From positions 1,922,001 to 1,986,000 of the forward strand of contig NZ_AP022616.1 of the NCBI RefSeq assembly GCF_010731115.1: a DNA stretch of 64,000 nucleotides. The letters run 5' to 3'. Shown one piece after another: positions 26,294-34,634 of this stretch. A program made the position numbers and the translations under genes. How positions within the stretch are numbered: the stretch's first letter is position 1; each line of letters opens with the position of its first letter. The stretch is from Mycolicibacterium phocaicum. GTDB taxonomy: Bacteria > Actinomycetota > Actinomycetes > Mycobacteriales > Mycobacteriaceae. The notes under the pieces were generated by a model, which was not told the DNA's origin, did no database searches, and saw nothing but the letters and a program-made list of their open reading frames with translations.

Positions 26294-27280
26294 TCAGGCG
26301 GCGTCGGCACGGAGCGCCGCCAACAGCGCCGGAGCTGCTTCGTCGAAGAAGCTGTCCTGCGAATCTCCGCCGATCTGCACGAGTGCGATATCGGTGAACC
26401 CCGCGTCCCGGTAGGCGCTGACGGCCTCGACGACGGCGTCGATGTCGGGGCCACACGGAATCTGGTCTGCCACGTCCTCCGGTCGCACGAATTGCGTCGC
26501 GGCATCAAAAGCTTTGGGGTTGGGCAATTCCGCGTTCGTCGGCCAGCCGCCGCCGAACCACCGGAACTGCTCGTGTGCCCGCTCCACGGCCTTGTCGCGA
26601 TCCCTGTCCCAGCAGATCGGCAATTGCGCCACGGCACGTCCCGTCGTCTCCAGACCCTGTACCCGACGCTCGTGGAGCCACTGGTCGACAATCGGTTTGT
26701 CCGGTGCCACGTCGATCATGAAGTCGGCGAAGTCGGCGAGCCTCTGAACCGACTTCTCGCCGGTCATCGAGATGCCGATCGGCACGGGCTCGGCCGGCAG
26801 ATCCCACAGCCGACCGCCATCGACCTGGAAGTACTCGCCCTTGTGGTTGACGACCCCACCGTCGAGGAGCTGCCGAATGATCTTGGTCGCCTCACACAGC
26901 ATGTCGAGCCGGCGCTCGTAGCCCGGCCAGCCCTGGCCCACCACATGTTCATTGAGGTTCTCACCGGTGCCCAGCCCGAGCAGGAACCGGCCGTCCGCCA
27001 AGATCTGCGCCGTCGCGGCCTGTTGCGCGACGACGGCCGGGTGATAGCGCATCGTCGGGCACGTGACATACGAGCACAGCTCCACCCGGCTGGTCGCGTG
27101 CGCGACGGCGCCCAGCACCAGCCAGGCATTCGGCGCGTGGCCCTGCGAGACCAGCCACGGCGAATAGTGGTCGCTGCAGACTTCGAAGTCGAAGCCCAGC
27201 TCCTCGGCCCGAACAGCATGTCTGACAAGCTCTTTCGGGCCGCACTGTTCAGTCATCAGGGTGTAGCCGAACGAAGTCAT
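26294..27280 (-). CDS. LLM-class F420-dependent oxidoreductase (TIGR03557-like, FGD-related)
   Basis: This 328-residue TIM-barrel enzyme has MTSFGYTLMTEQCGPKELVR at the N terminus, DFEVCSDHYSPWL, the loop QILADGRFLLGLGTGENLNEH and ISMTGEKSVQRLADFADF. These blocks match the F420-dependent glucose-6-phosphate dehydrogenase-like subfamily. The substrate may not be glucose-6-phosphate, since several relatives act on alcohols or lipids. The ATG at 27280 is chosen because the family N terminus starts there; the frame is open to 27307. It is followed on the same strand by a CsbD-like gene, upstream in transcription order. Confidence 0.87.
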   Translation of the reverse strand: MTSFGYTLMTEQCGPKELVRHAVRAEELGFDFEVCSDHYSPWLVSQGHAPNAWLVLGAVAHATSRVELCSYVTCPTMRYHPAVVAQQAATAQILADGRFLLGLGTGENLNEHVVGQGWPGYERRLDMLCEATKIIRQLLDGGVVNHKGEYFQVDGGRLWDLPAEPVPIGISMTGEKSVQRLADFADFMIDVAPDKPIVDQWLHERRVQGLETTGRAVAQLPICWDRDRDKAVERAHEQFRWFGGGWPTNAELPNPKAFDAATQFVRPEDVADQIPCGPDIDAVVEAVSAYRDAGFTDIALVQIGGDSQDSFFDEAAPALLAALRADAA

Positions 27281-27307
27281 ACGGTCGTCTCTCCGGTGTC
27301 GCGCCAA

Positions 27308-27541
27308 TTACTGATCCGATTGATTCGCCCGCTCCCGGGCTTCTGCCGCTTTCGCGGCCCCCCGGGCGGATTCCGCCTCGGCTTCTCGCTTCGCGGCGTC
27401 GCGCTGTGCTTCACCCTTGTCCTGCTGCGCCTGGCCCTCCCGGAACAGGTCATCGCGCCCGATGCCCGCACCGAGCAACGTCTTCACCTTGCCCTTGATG
27501 CCTTCGACGACACCCTTGGCAGCTTCTTCCGGACCGCTCAT
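27308..27541 (-). CDS. CsbD-like stress protein
   Basis: This 77-residue, Lys/Glu/Ala-rich hydrophilic protein begins MSGPEEAAKGVVEGIKGKVK and continues with QDKGEAQRDAAKREAEAE repeats of a CsbD-like, helix-forming type. CsbD proteins are small general-stress proteins of unknown mechanism. AGGAG lies 9 bases before the ATG at 27541, and only 3 before the ATG at 27547, so the former is chosen. It lies 27 bases upstream of the F420 oxidoreductase and may be co-transcribed with it. Confidence 0.75.
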   Translation of the reverse strand: MSGPEEAAKGVVEGIKGKVKTLLGAGIGRDDLFREGQAQQDKGEAQRDAAKREAEAESARGAAKAAEARERANQSDQ

Positions 27542-27660
27542 ACCCATGAGCTCCTCTTTCCGGTCGTAATTTCACGACGACCGAACCATCCGGCCGCCAT
27601 AGGGTGGGTTCCCCGGCGACTGGATGCGAAACATGGGCCCGCGCGGCCCGCAGAGAAGTC

Positions 27661-28980
27661 TCAGTTCCCCAGCGCGGCCAGGTAGCGGATGCCGCCGATG
27701 CCCGGCAGGAAGAAGTACCCGCCGCCCTTCATCGTGGTGAAGGCCGGAAGTCCCTTGTGCACCTTGCGGATCGGCCGCTTGGGGACGGTGAAGTCCAGAG
27801 TGCCGTCCTGCGTGCCGCAGATCGGATCATGTTCGTTGCCGAGCTCATGGAACGCCTTGTCGTTGATCCAGACGTTCTGTGCAAACTCGAACTGGCGCAC
27901 CAGATCCGCACAGATGATGAAGGCCGCGATGCCGCGGTCGACGCCGTCGTCCGGGGCTCCCTCGGGCAGTGCCGGACCGTACGTGGCGCCGCGCCGGATC
28001 ATCCGGCGACGATTCATGTAGTGCGCGGTGTCGCGGGGATTCAGTCGCCGCGCGTGCGCCCCCAGCGGGCACGCGTAGCCGAACGGATCCTCTTCCTTGT
28101 AGTTGAAGTCGTTGTTGCGCATCGGATCCGCACCCAACTCGGGGTCGTCCTGGTCCGGCGCCAGCACCAGTGGGGCGCCGCTGCGCCACCGCCCCATGAA
28201 TTTCGCGGCCAGCAGCTCTTGGCCTTCCGGGGTATCGGCGTTCTCGCGCAAGTAATCCCGAAACACGCCGACGTGCTCCTCGAGTCTGCGGTAGGCCATG
28301 TAGCTGCCGTTGCGCGAAAGCACCTCGGGCTGCGGCAGATCCACCACAGGACCGTTCTCATCGTCGTACCCGAGGATGAACTCCCCGGGCTCCAACGGGT
28401 CGCCCGAGCCCGGCGTCGGCTCCTCCCCCGATCCCTTCATCACCGGTTGCGACAGGCGATCCCGGAATCCGAAGTGATCATGGGCGTAGTTGAACGGTGG
28501 CGTGGCATTGAGGTCGAGATACGACAGGCTGCGCACACCGTCGGTCCGCGCGAGCAGGTCGTCGTGCGCCGCGATGGATTTCGCGTTCTGTTCGTCGGTG
28601 CGGGAGAACAGGATCGCGATGGCGTGCAGGTCGTCGCCCGCCAGTCCGCCCACCCAGTGTTCCGGCGCGGCGGACCCGACGTCGCCCAGAATGCCGGCGC
28701 GCGACGCCATGCCTTCCCGGAATGCATCGGGGAAGGTCGCCAACGAATCCGCCGGCACGCCCAGTGCACGCAGGCCATTCCACGTGAACGCCAACGTGAC
28801 CCAGCGATCGGACTCGTCCATGGTGGCCTTGGCGTCGGTGGCCGATTGCACCTTGTCCTGCATCTCCGACAACCACGCCCGGCCACCTTCCGGGGTGTCG
28901 AACGTCAGGAACTCGTAACGCCCGGTGAGAGCAGGGGTCCGGGTCAGCAGGATGTGTTGGATGTCATCGAATTCGAGCAT
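27661..28980 (-). CDS. Dye-decolourising (DyP-type) haem peroxidase
   Basis: This 439-residue cytoplasmic protein resembles the larger DyP class (class C/V). The distal block is AHDHFGFRDRLSQPV, which carries the catalytic Asp of the family GxxDG motif, but the last Gly is Arg here. The proximal haem histidine is in CPLGAHARRLNPRD, a very typical DyP block, followed by RRMIRRGATYG. The end FLPGIGGIRYLAAL completes the second ferredoxin-like domain. It uses H2O2 to oxidise dyes, phenols or haem-related substrates. There is no Tat signal, unlike EfeB. The ATG at 28980 overlaps the TAA of the partner gene (TAATG). Confidence 0.88.
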   Translation of the reverse strand: MLEFDDIQHILLTRTPALTGRYEFLTFDTPEGGRAWLSEMQDKVQSATDAKATMDESDRWVTLAFTWNGLRALGVPADSLATFPDAFREGMASRAGILGDVGSAAPEHWVGGLAGDDLHAIAILFSRTDEQNAKSIAAHDDLLARTDGVRSLSYLDLNATPPFNYAHDHFGFRDRLSQPVMKGSGEEPTPGSGDPLEPGEFILGYDDENGPVVDLPQPEVLSRNGSYMAYRRLEEHVGVFRDYLRENADTPEGQELLAAKFMGRWRSGAPLVLAPDQDDPELGADPMRNNDFNYKEEDPFGYACPLGAHARRLNPRDTAHYMNRRRMIRRGATYGPALPEGAPDDGVDRGIAAFIICADLVRQFEFAQNVWINDKAFHELGNEHDPICGTQDGTLDFTVPKRPIRKVHKGLPAFTTMKGGGYFFLPGIGGIRYLAALGN

Positions 28981-29540
28981 TACTGCATCTGATCGAGCAT
29001 GTCCGAGAACGCCGCCTTGAGCCGCAACGCCTTCTTGATCTCGTCCGCCGTCACGTACGGGTACTCGCCGTACTCGAGGAAGCTCGGCTGCTGGTGGTCC
29101 CGAACGAATTTGATGAAGGCGTCGGTGTTCGTCTGCCAATCCTCCGGGAAGCCTTCGAGGTTGGTGAACACCGTCGTGACACCGGTTGCGCTGAACAGGG
29201 CCACCGCGTCCTCGGTGTACTTGTCGAAGTCGGTGTCGAAGATACCCATGTACTGGAAATGCAGACCCGAGCCGACGTCGAACAGATTCCAGCGCAGGTA
29301 GTGCAGACGCAACGGCGCCAAGGCCTCCGGACTGGCCTTGATGGTCTCTTCGATGGTCTTGCCGTAGGCCCGAACCGCTTCTTCGCGGCCCTCTTTCACC
29401 TTCGCGATGATCGAGAAGCCGTAGCAGGCGGGCGTCCTCGGGAACACCGGGCCATAGCGGCCCCGCACCTCCTCGAAGTAGCCCTCCTTGGGGATCGCCA
29501 TGGCCGCCGGCTTGGTCCAATCCTGGCTGTTCCCGCTCAT
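28980..29540 (-). CDS. Small partner protein of the DyP peroxidase, unknown family
   Basis: This 186-residue soluble protein shares a TAATG junction with the peroxidase gene, so it is made together with it. The sequence ACYGFSIIAKVKEGREEAV ... LHYLRWNLFDVGSG ... LHFQYMGIFDTDFDKYTEDA looks like a ferredoxin-like (dimeric alpha/beta barrel) domain, the same kind of fold as each half of a DyP peroxidase, but it has no haem-binding histidine block. It could be a subunit or regulator of the peroxidase. The ATG at 29540 has GAAGGGG at a good distance; the longer frame from 29618 is not needed. Confidence 0.78.
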   Translation of the reverse strand: MSGNSQDWTKPAAMAIPKEGYFEEVRGRYGPVFPRTPACYGFSIIAKVKEGREEAVRAYGKTIEETIKASPEALAPLRLHYLRWNLFDVGSGLHFQYMGIFDTDFDKYTEDAVALFSATGVTTVFTNLEGFPEDWQTNTDAFIKFVRDHQQPSFLEYGEYPYVTADEIKKALRLKAAFSDMLDQMQ

Positions 29541-29781
29541 ATTGACCCCTTCGTCACGCATACTCGACAGGCAGGGACGGTACCACCGTCGCCGCGCCTC
29601 GCGCGGCGATTGCGGCACCGTCGCTCAGCGAATCGTGCGAACTGTTAACAGAGCCTAAACACCGCAATAATCGCGCAACCGCTCCTTGAGTGGCAACGCC
29701 GAATTATGCTCAGCCGACCTGGGTTCCGCGCACCGGCATCGTGCCGACCACCGCGAGCCAGCCGTTCGAAGGACGAAGACC

Positions 29782-30075
29782 ATGCGACTGAAGCAGCGCT
29801 CCCTGAGTTTGGGTCTGGCGCTCACGTTTGTGCCCATCGGCCTCAGTGCGGCAGCGCCGGCCTCGGCCGACTGCACCGGCGCCGGATACGCCACCGTGTG
29901 CGCGCAGGGTGACGTTCGCGGCGGCGGCCCCACGCCACCTTCCGCGGCCTACCCGTCGTACTGCGCCGACCCCTGGTATTGCGACGACGGCTGGGGCGTG
30001 GACGTCATCGTGCCCCTGCCACCGCGCCCGCCGTTGCGTCCCGGCGGCGGTGGCGGTATCGGTCCGCGTCGCTGA
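29782..30075 (+). CDS. Small secreted Pro/Gly-rich protein
   Basis: This 97-residue protein has a signal peptide (SLGLALTFVPIGLSAAAPASA). The mature protein has four cysteines (DCTGAG, TVCAQG, SYCADP, WYCDDG) and a Pro/Gly tail PLPPRPPLRPGGGGG. It is probably disulphide-bonded in the envelope. AAGGA lies 9 bases before the ATG at 29782. No family is identified. It is divergent from the DyP operon and precedes the haemophore-related gene by 37 bases, so the two may be co-transcribed. Confidence 0.72.
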   Translation: MRLKQRSLSLGLALTFVPIGLSAAAPASADCTGAGYATVCAQGDVRGGGPTPPSAAYPSYCADPWYCDDGWGVDVIVPLPPRPPLRPGGGGGIGPRR

Positions 30076-30112
30076 TTCCCCTTATTTCAACAACCTTTAG
30101 GAGCAACCCCAC

Positions 30113-30457
30113 ATGAGAATCCGCAACATCATCGGTGCCGGCCTGATCGCCGGTGCGACGTTCGTCGGCACGGCCACGACCGCCATCGCCGACCCGCCGG
30201 ACTGCACTGCCGGCGATCTCGCCAATGTGATGTCCGGGGTGAACGCCGCCACCGCGTCGTACCTGTTCACCCACCCGGACGTGAACGCGTTCTTCACGGG
30301 CCTCAAGGGCAAGAATCGCGACCAGATGCGCACCGAGATCACCACGTACATGGATGCGAATCCTCAAGTGAAGTCTGAAATCGAAGGTATTCGCCAGCCG
30401 GCAGCCGACTTCCGCGCACGCTGCAACGCACCGGTCCCGGATGGTCCGCTGAACTGA
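30113..30457 (+). CDS. Haemophore-related protein (mycobacterial haem-binding family)
   Basis: This 114-residue exported protein has signal peptide NIIGAGLIAGATFVGTATTA. The mature sequence DPPDCTAGDLANVMSGVNAA and YLFTHPDVNAFFTGLKG is the typical pattern of the MHB (haemophore-related) family of small helical proteins, to which Rv0203-like haem carriers belong. Two cysteines (C in PDCT and ARCNA) could form a disulphide. AGGAG lies about ten bases before the ATG. The DyP peroxidase 1.1 kb away may be functionally linked through haem, which is inference. Confidence 0.87.
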   Translation: MRIRNIIGAGLIAGATFVGTATTAIADPPDCTAGDLANVMSGVNAATASYLFTHPDVNAFFTGLKGKNRDQMRTEITTYMDANPQVKSEIEGIRQPAADFRARCNAPVPDGPLN

Positions 30458-30486
30458 CGGCTCGGGCCGGAGAGGAGTCGATCTCG

Positions 30487-31101
30487 ATGATCGCTCACAC
30501 GAGATTGGCCGGTGGCGTGGTTGCGGTCAGCGCTGCGGTGATCATGACGATCACCGGCTGCGGCAAGGATTCCGCGCCGCCCGCCGCATCGAAGTCGGCG
30601 ACGTCGTCATCCGCCGCCACGTCGACGACCGCCTCCGCTCCGGCCCAGCCCGTCGACTACTCGGCGCTGCTGATCAAGGCGACCGACCTCGTCGCACCCG
30701 AAGAATTCATCGCGAGCCCGCCAGTGCCGGACCCGGACGGAAAACCCGGTATAGCCACATCGTTCGGCAACGCGGACCGCACCCACGTCGTCGGCGACAC
30801 GATCCTGATCCTGCCGGATCCCGCCGCGGCCACCGCGGCACTCGAGGCCGCCAAGGCTGCACTCGGTGGCAGCGTGGTCGGCGGCACGCCCGCACCGATC
30901 GAGGTTGGTAGCGGCGGCATTTCGGTGTCGGGCAACTCGCCCGATAACACCAAATCGGTGACCGTCGTCCTGTTCACCGAGGGCCGTGCGTTCGTCACCC
31001 TCGAATTCGATGGCCCCAAGGACGCCACCCCGCCGCCCGACTTCGTTCTCGACGTCGGTCAGAAACAGGCTCTGGCCATCAAGAACGGGTTGCACGGCTG
31101 A
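30487..31101 (+). CDS. Putative mycobacterial lipoprotein
   Basis: This 204-residue protein has a lipoprotein signal peptide ending in lipobox T-I-T-G-C (modified cysteine at about residue 25), then a Ser/Thr/Ala-rich linker. The globular domain contains IKATDLVAPEEFIASPPVP, VGDTILILPDPAAATAALE and FTEGRAFVTLEFDGPKD. This general shape (DUF-type domain with PDPxAA) occurs in many mycobacterial Lpp/Lpq proteins of unknown role. The gene follows the haemophore gene by 29 bases on the same strand and probably shares its transcript. Confidence 0.8.
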   Translation: MIAHTRLAGGVVAVSAAVIMTITGCGKDSAPPAASKSATSSSAATSTTASAPAQPVDYSALLIKATDLVAPEEFIASPPVPDPDGKPGIATSFGNADRTHVVGDTILILPDPAAATAALEAAKAALGGSVVGGTPAPIEVGSGGISVSGNSPDNTKSVTVVLFTEGRAFVTLEFDGPKDATPPPDFVLDVGQKQALAIKNGLHG

Positions 31102-31311
31102 CGGTCGTCCACACCTTCCCGTAAACCGCAGTCACCGGCTCACCACGCCCAAGTTGGGATCGGTAGCCGTTTCGGTGCTGTGTCCTTGCTCTGTAGGCGT
31201 CCCAAACGGATTCCAATCGGTGCGCCGTAGCGTCCCGTGGCGGTCACCGCTGACCGCGTCCGACCGACGGGCAACCTACCGAGTAGTGACCGGAAACAAC
31301 GAAAGGCTGCA

Positions 31312-31635
31312 ATGACTGAGATACCTCCGGGAAATTACCCTCCGCCGCCGGCCGGCGGCCTTCCGCCCGCGGGTGCACCGCCCAACAACAACCTGGTGCT
31401 GGGCATCCTCGTCACGATCTTCTGCTGCCTGCCGTTCGGCATCGTGTCGATCGTCAAGGCGACTCAGGTCTCGGGGCTGTGGGCCCAGGGCCAGTTCCAA
31501 GCCGCTCAGACAGCCGCGGACGAGGCCAAGAAGTGGGCGACGTGGGGTGCGATTGCCGGCGCCGTGGTGCTCGTGATCTACCTGGTGTTCACGTTCGTAA
31601 TCGGTGCAGCGTCCTACGGGGGCGCGTTCACCTGA
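31312..31635 (+). CDS. CD225/dispanin-like two-helix membrane protein
   Basis: This 107-residue protein has a Pro/Gly-rich N terminus, a first membrane helix (NNLVLGILVTIFCCLPFGIV), the loop SIVKATQVSGLWAQGQ typical of CD225/dispanin proteins, and a second helix (ATWGAIAGAVVLVIYLVFTF). Cysteines sit at the inner face of the first helix, as in the eukaryotic IFITM relatives. The bacterial function is unknown. GAAAGG lies 6 bases before the ATG at 31312. The 210 bases upstream hold no other gene. Confidence 0.85.
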   Translation: MTEIPPGNYPPPPAGGLPPAGAPPNNNLVLGILVTIFCCLPFGIVSIVKATQVSGLWAQGQFQAAQTAADEAKKWATWGAIAGAVVLVIYLVFTFVIGAASYGGAFT

Positions 31636-31640
31636 TGCGA

Positions 31641-31691
31641 CTCGGCGGTGGGCCACGACACTCATACGAGTGCCGGCAGCCCACCGCCGAG
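31641..31691. terminator. Two-tier hairpin between convergent genes
   Basis: The outer stem is a perfect 13-base pair (31641-31653 with 31679-31691). A separate inner hairpin CACTC-ATAC-GAGTG lies at 31659-31672. It is six bases beyond the dispanin-like stop and 48 bases before the stop of the convergent beta-trefoil gene. A bidirectional terminator is the best reading. Confidence 0.7.
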
Positions 31692-31738
31692 CAAATCCAC
31701 TGAAAGCATTGGGCAACAACGGATTACCGAGCAGGCGC

Positions 31739-32338
31739 TCAGCCTGCGCAGTGGATGTGGAACTGCTCCCAGCCGTTGGCCACCGTTGCATCGGAATGGA
31801 TGGTGTCGGTGGTCCGTCCGCCTCCGCCCACGGCCGTGAGGAAGTGTCCGTCGATGGTGCCGATCGAATACACGGTCTGGCTGCCCCGAGCCGACGGAAG
31901 CTTGGTGATGGTGAACTTCTCCCAACCCTGCAACTGCGTGGCGTCGGAGTGGATGACGTCGGTGGTCCGTCCGCCACCGCCCACGGCCGTGAGGTAGTGC
32001 CCGTCGAAAGCACGGATACCGTAATGCGCTCCGTCACCGGCGTCGACGAGCGTGAAGGTCTCCCATGACCCGACCCGCACCGCGTCCGTGTGGATTACGT
32101 CGAACGGTGGTTGGCCGAGTCCCGTCAACCCCCCGCTGTTGACTGCCGTCACATAGTGCCCATTGGCGGTCTTGAATGTGCAGTTGGTCTTCGTCGGGGT
32201 GGCCGCCGAGGCCACACCGGACAGGCTCACGGCCATGACGGCCATCGCCGAAACACCGGCGGCGGCGAGTAGTCGCCTGTTCTTGCGCAGCGACGTCGGT
32301 TTCGGCGCGGACTGCTGGGGGTCGATATCGGCAACCAT
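31739..32338 (-). CDS. Secreted beta-trefoil (fascin-like) protein
   Basis: This 199-residue exported protein has a signal region RLLAAAGVSAMAVMAVSLSG. The mature part is built of three related repeats of about 47 residues, each with G-H-Y/F-[VL]-T-A-V: ANGHYVTAVNSGG, FDGHYLTAVGGGGRTTDVIH and IDGHFLTAVGGGGRTTDTIH, each followed by a W-E-x-F-x motif (SWETFTL, GWEKFTI, GWEQFHI). Three such repeats define a beta-trefoil of the fascin/actin-crosslinking kind, usually a carbohydrate or protein binding fold. GAAGGAG lies 7 bases before the ATG at 32338, which fixes the start. The first and last cysteines may link the ends. Confidence 0.8.
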   Translation of the reverse strand: MVADIDPQQSAPKPTSLRKNRRLLAAAGVSAMAVMAVSLSGVASAATPTKTNCTFKTANGHYVTAVNSGGLTGLGQPPFDVIHTDAVRVGSWETFTLVDAGDGAHYGIRAFDGHYLTAVGGGGRTTDVIHSDATQLQGWEKFTITKLPSARGSQTVYSIGTIDGHFLTAVGGGGRTTDTIHSDATVANGWEQFHIHCAG

Positions 32339-32461
32339 GAAATGCTCCTTCGGTGTGATCGGAGTCCTGGTTGGACCCCTGACACAGGTAGGAGCACCGA
32401 GTCCCGAAAGAGGGGACACTTTTTTCACGAACTGCACCTGGGGCCTGCAGTCCGCCGAGCA

Positions 32462-34537
32462 TCACATCCGAACAGTCACCTCTGTCAGCGCGCGGTCGAT
32501 GACATTGAGGGCCCGGACCGATGCCCGCACCGGGCCTGGTCGCATCTCGGGTAGACCGACATCGAAAAGAGCTGTATCACTGCGCCTCTCAGACGTATTC
32601 GGGTCGTCACCCGCGACCAGCTTCCGAATGCCGGCCACCGCGGCACCGGCGCGCGCCGCCGCCTGGTGGAGGGCCTCGTCGGCACCGTCGGGGACCTGCA
32701 CACCTTGTGCCGCGGTGACCCCGGCGCGAGCCAGCGCATGCGCCGAACGGTTGGCCACCTGTAGTCCGCGCATCAGGCGCCGGACCCCATGTCGGAGTTC
32801 CGAAAGTGGACCCATCTGAAGCGGTTTACCCGCCGTGACGGCTTCCTTCAGTGCGTTGTCCATACGGCGGGTGTCGGCAACCAGATCACCAGCGTCTCCG
32901 GCGGTGCGTACCGCCGTTACCGCGGTGTCGATCACCCGCTCCATCTGGTCGAGGTAATCGGTGACCTTCGCGGCGAACGTGGCGCGGGTCTTGGTGGAGA
33001 AGACGAAATACGCGGACGCGATACCCACCACGCTGCCCACGGCGGTTTCCGCGATGCGCACCTCGAGCACCTGGGCACTGAAATTGCCCAGGAGCCCGTA
33101 CAACATCGCCAGCAGCACCGTCACAAAGAACGTCAACCAGAAGTAGGCGACTGTCGCCAGGTAGAACGCGAAGAACACACAGACCACCAGGACGACGATC
33201 TGCAGCGCCGGGTTCCGCCCGATCTCCGCGGCAAGCAGCACGCCCGCCACCACCCCGGCGATGGTGCCGACGACGCGATGCCCGGCGCGCGAAAGGATTT
33301 CGCCACGCGTCGAGACACCGGTGAACACCAGGAACGCCGTCAACACCGCCCAATACCCGCGGTCAGGTGAGATGAGATTGCCCAAAATCGTTGCGGCGCT
33401 GGTCGCCACCGCGACCTGAATCGCGGCTTTGGTGCTGGGATTCAGGCCTGATGGCGCGTCCTGGTCGTCGTCGTCACCGTCAGCCCTGGCAGCGGCCGCG
33501 GCGATATCGTCGTCGCTGATGCCGCGGGCGTTGGTGGTGATGTGGTGAATCGCCAAGTGTGCCTGCATCGCCCGGTACGCCGTGACCGTCGCGACGCCCG
33601 CCGAGGTCGACAGGTCAGCCTTGTCGGCGGCTGCCGCGCCCATCCGTCGGGCCTGCCGCAGCTGTTCGTCGGTGGGGTTGTTGTCCAGGCAGATTCGCAG
33701 CGCCGCGACCGCGTCGACCAGACCCTCGGGCCACGGCTCGTCCTGGTCCAGCCACCACAGGAACGATGCTGCCTGTTCCAGCATGATCTGCGCTTCGAAC
33801 ACCCGCAGCGCCAGATCCTTGCTGGTGACACTCAGTGACTTCGCGGCCTCGTGACGGTCCAGCCAGTCGTCGATGAGCAGCGCCGTCTCACCCAGCTGGT
33901 CGAGTTCGTGCCGCGCGACGTCGACGCTGACCTGACCGCGGCGGGTCGCGACGTCCAGCGTCGAGAGCGACGCGGCGCGTAGTGCCGACAGCAGGCGACG
34001 CGCCTCGACACGTGGCCGTTCCGGAAACAACAGCACGTGCACCAACAGCGACGACACGATCCCCACGGCCACCGCGACCGCCAGCACCGGAATCTGATGT
34101 ACCGGGGTTCGCAGGAACATCACGAAGAAGTACGAGATGAACGCGACCATCCCGAGGGCGTTTCCGCGCGGTCCGTACCGCCGCACCCACACCGCGGCGA
34201 ACAACACAGCGATGAAGCCGACGTCGACGATCTTGCCGTGCGGCGCCAGGACTGCGGCCAGGGCCATGGCGCCGATCGCCGGGAAGAACAGCAGCAGCGT
34301 GGTGATGTTGCGGCTGCGCTGATCGCGATCCTTGACGGCGGCTGACGCCTGCATCGCGACCACCGCACCGAGCATCGCGACAGTTACCGGCTGCCCGGCC
34401 GCACGGGTGAACGCCAACATCGCACAGATCGCCAGCAGCAGCGAGAACGTGGTCGCAGCCGCACTGCGCAGCCGGATGCGGCCGGGGTCGGCAGCGTTGA
34501 GGACACTTGCTCTCCGCACCGCTGCCACTACCTGCAC
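32462..34537 (-). CDS. FUSC-family membrane protein (aromatic acid exporter-like)
   Basis: This 691-residue protein has two clusters of about six membrane helices (first around 25-165, second around 370-500), each followed by a long cytoplasmic helical region, which is the FUSC/YccS plan. The second cluster contains DRGYWAVLTAFLVFTGVSTRG and a HRVVGTIAGVVAGVLLA block that marks the FUSC fold. Relatives export aromatic acids or other organic anions. A short acidic stretch (ADGDDDDQDAPSG) separates the halves. It is the only large transporter in this stretch, and it starts at GTG or ATG 34537. Confidence 0.85.
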   Translation of the reverse strand: MQVVAAVRRASVLNAADPGRIRLRSAAATTFSLLLAICAMLAFTRAAGQPVTVAMLGAVVAMQASAAVKDRDQRSRNITTLLLFFPAIGAMALAAVLAPHGKIVDVGFIAVLFAAVWVRRYGPRGNALGMVAFISYFFVMFLRTPVHQIPVLAVAVAVGIVSSLLVHVLLFPERPRVEARRLLSALRAASLSTLDVATRRGQVSVDVARHELDQLGETALLIDDWLDRHEAAKSLSVTSKDLALRVFEAQIMLEQAASFLWWLDQDEPWPEGLVDAVAALRICLDNNPTDEQLRQARRMGAAAADKADLSTSAGVATVTAYRAMQAHLAIHHITTNARGISDDDIAAAAARADGDDDDQDAPSGLNPSTKAAIQVAVATSAATILGNLISPDRGYWAVLTAFLVFTGVSTRGEILSRAGHRVVGTIAGVVAGVLLAAEIGRNPALQIVVLVVCVFFAFYLATVAYFWLTFFVTVLLAMLYGLLGNFSAQVLEVRIAETAVGSVVGIASAYFVFSTKTRATFAAKVTDYLDQMERVIDTAVTAVRTAGDAGDLVADTRRMDNALKEAVTAGKPLQMGPLSELRHGVRRLMRGLQVANRSAHALARAGVTAAQGVQVPDGADEALHQAAARAGAAVAGIRKLVAGDDPNTSERRSDTALFDVGLPEMRPGPVRASVRALNVIDRALTEVTVRM

Positions 34538-34622
34538 AGGTCAATTCTGCGGCATCAGCCTGTGTGGCATGTCCAGGTCGGTGGACGTCGCGTTTCTGGC
34601 TTCGCAGCGTTGCCAACGGGCG

Positions 34623-34628
34623 TAAGTT
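34623..34628 (+). promoter_or_regulatory. -10 hexamer TAAGTT of a leaderless promoter
   Basis: TAAGTT ends six bases before the GTG start at 34635, and no ribosome site is visible. Confidence 0.45.
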
Positions 34629-34634
34629 ACCGTC

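Noticed and set aside
27661..28980. EfeB-type iron-transport DyP peroxidase
   Set aside because: No Tat signal and no EfeU/EfeO genes nearby; the sequence fits the larger DyP class.
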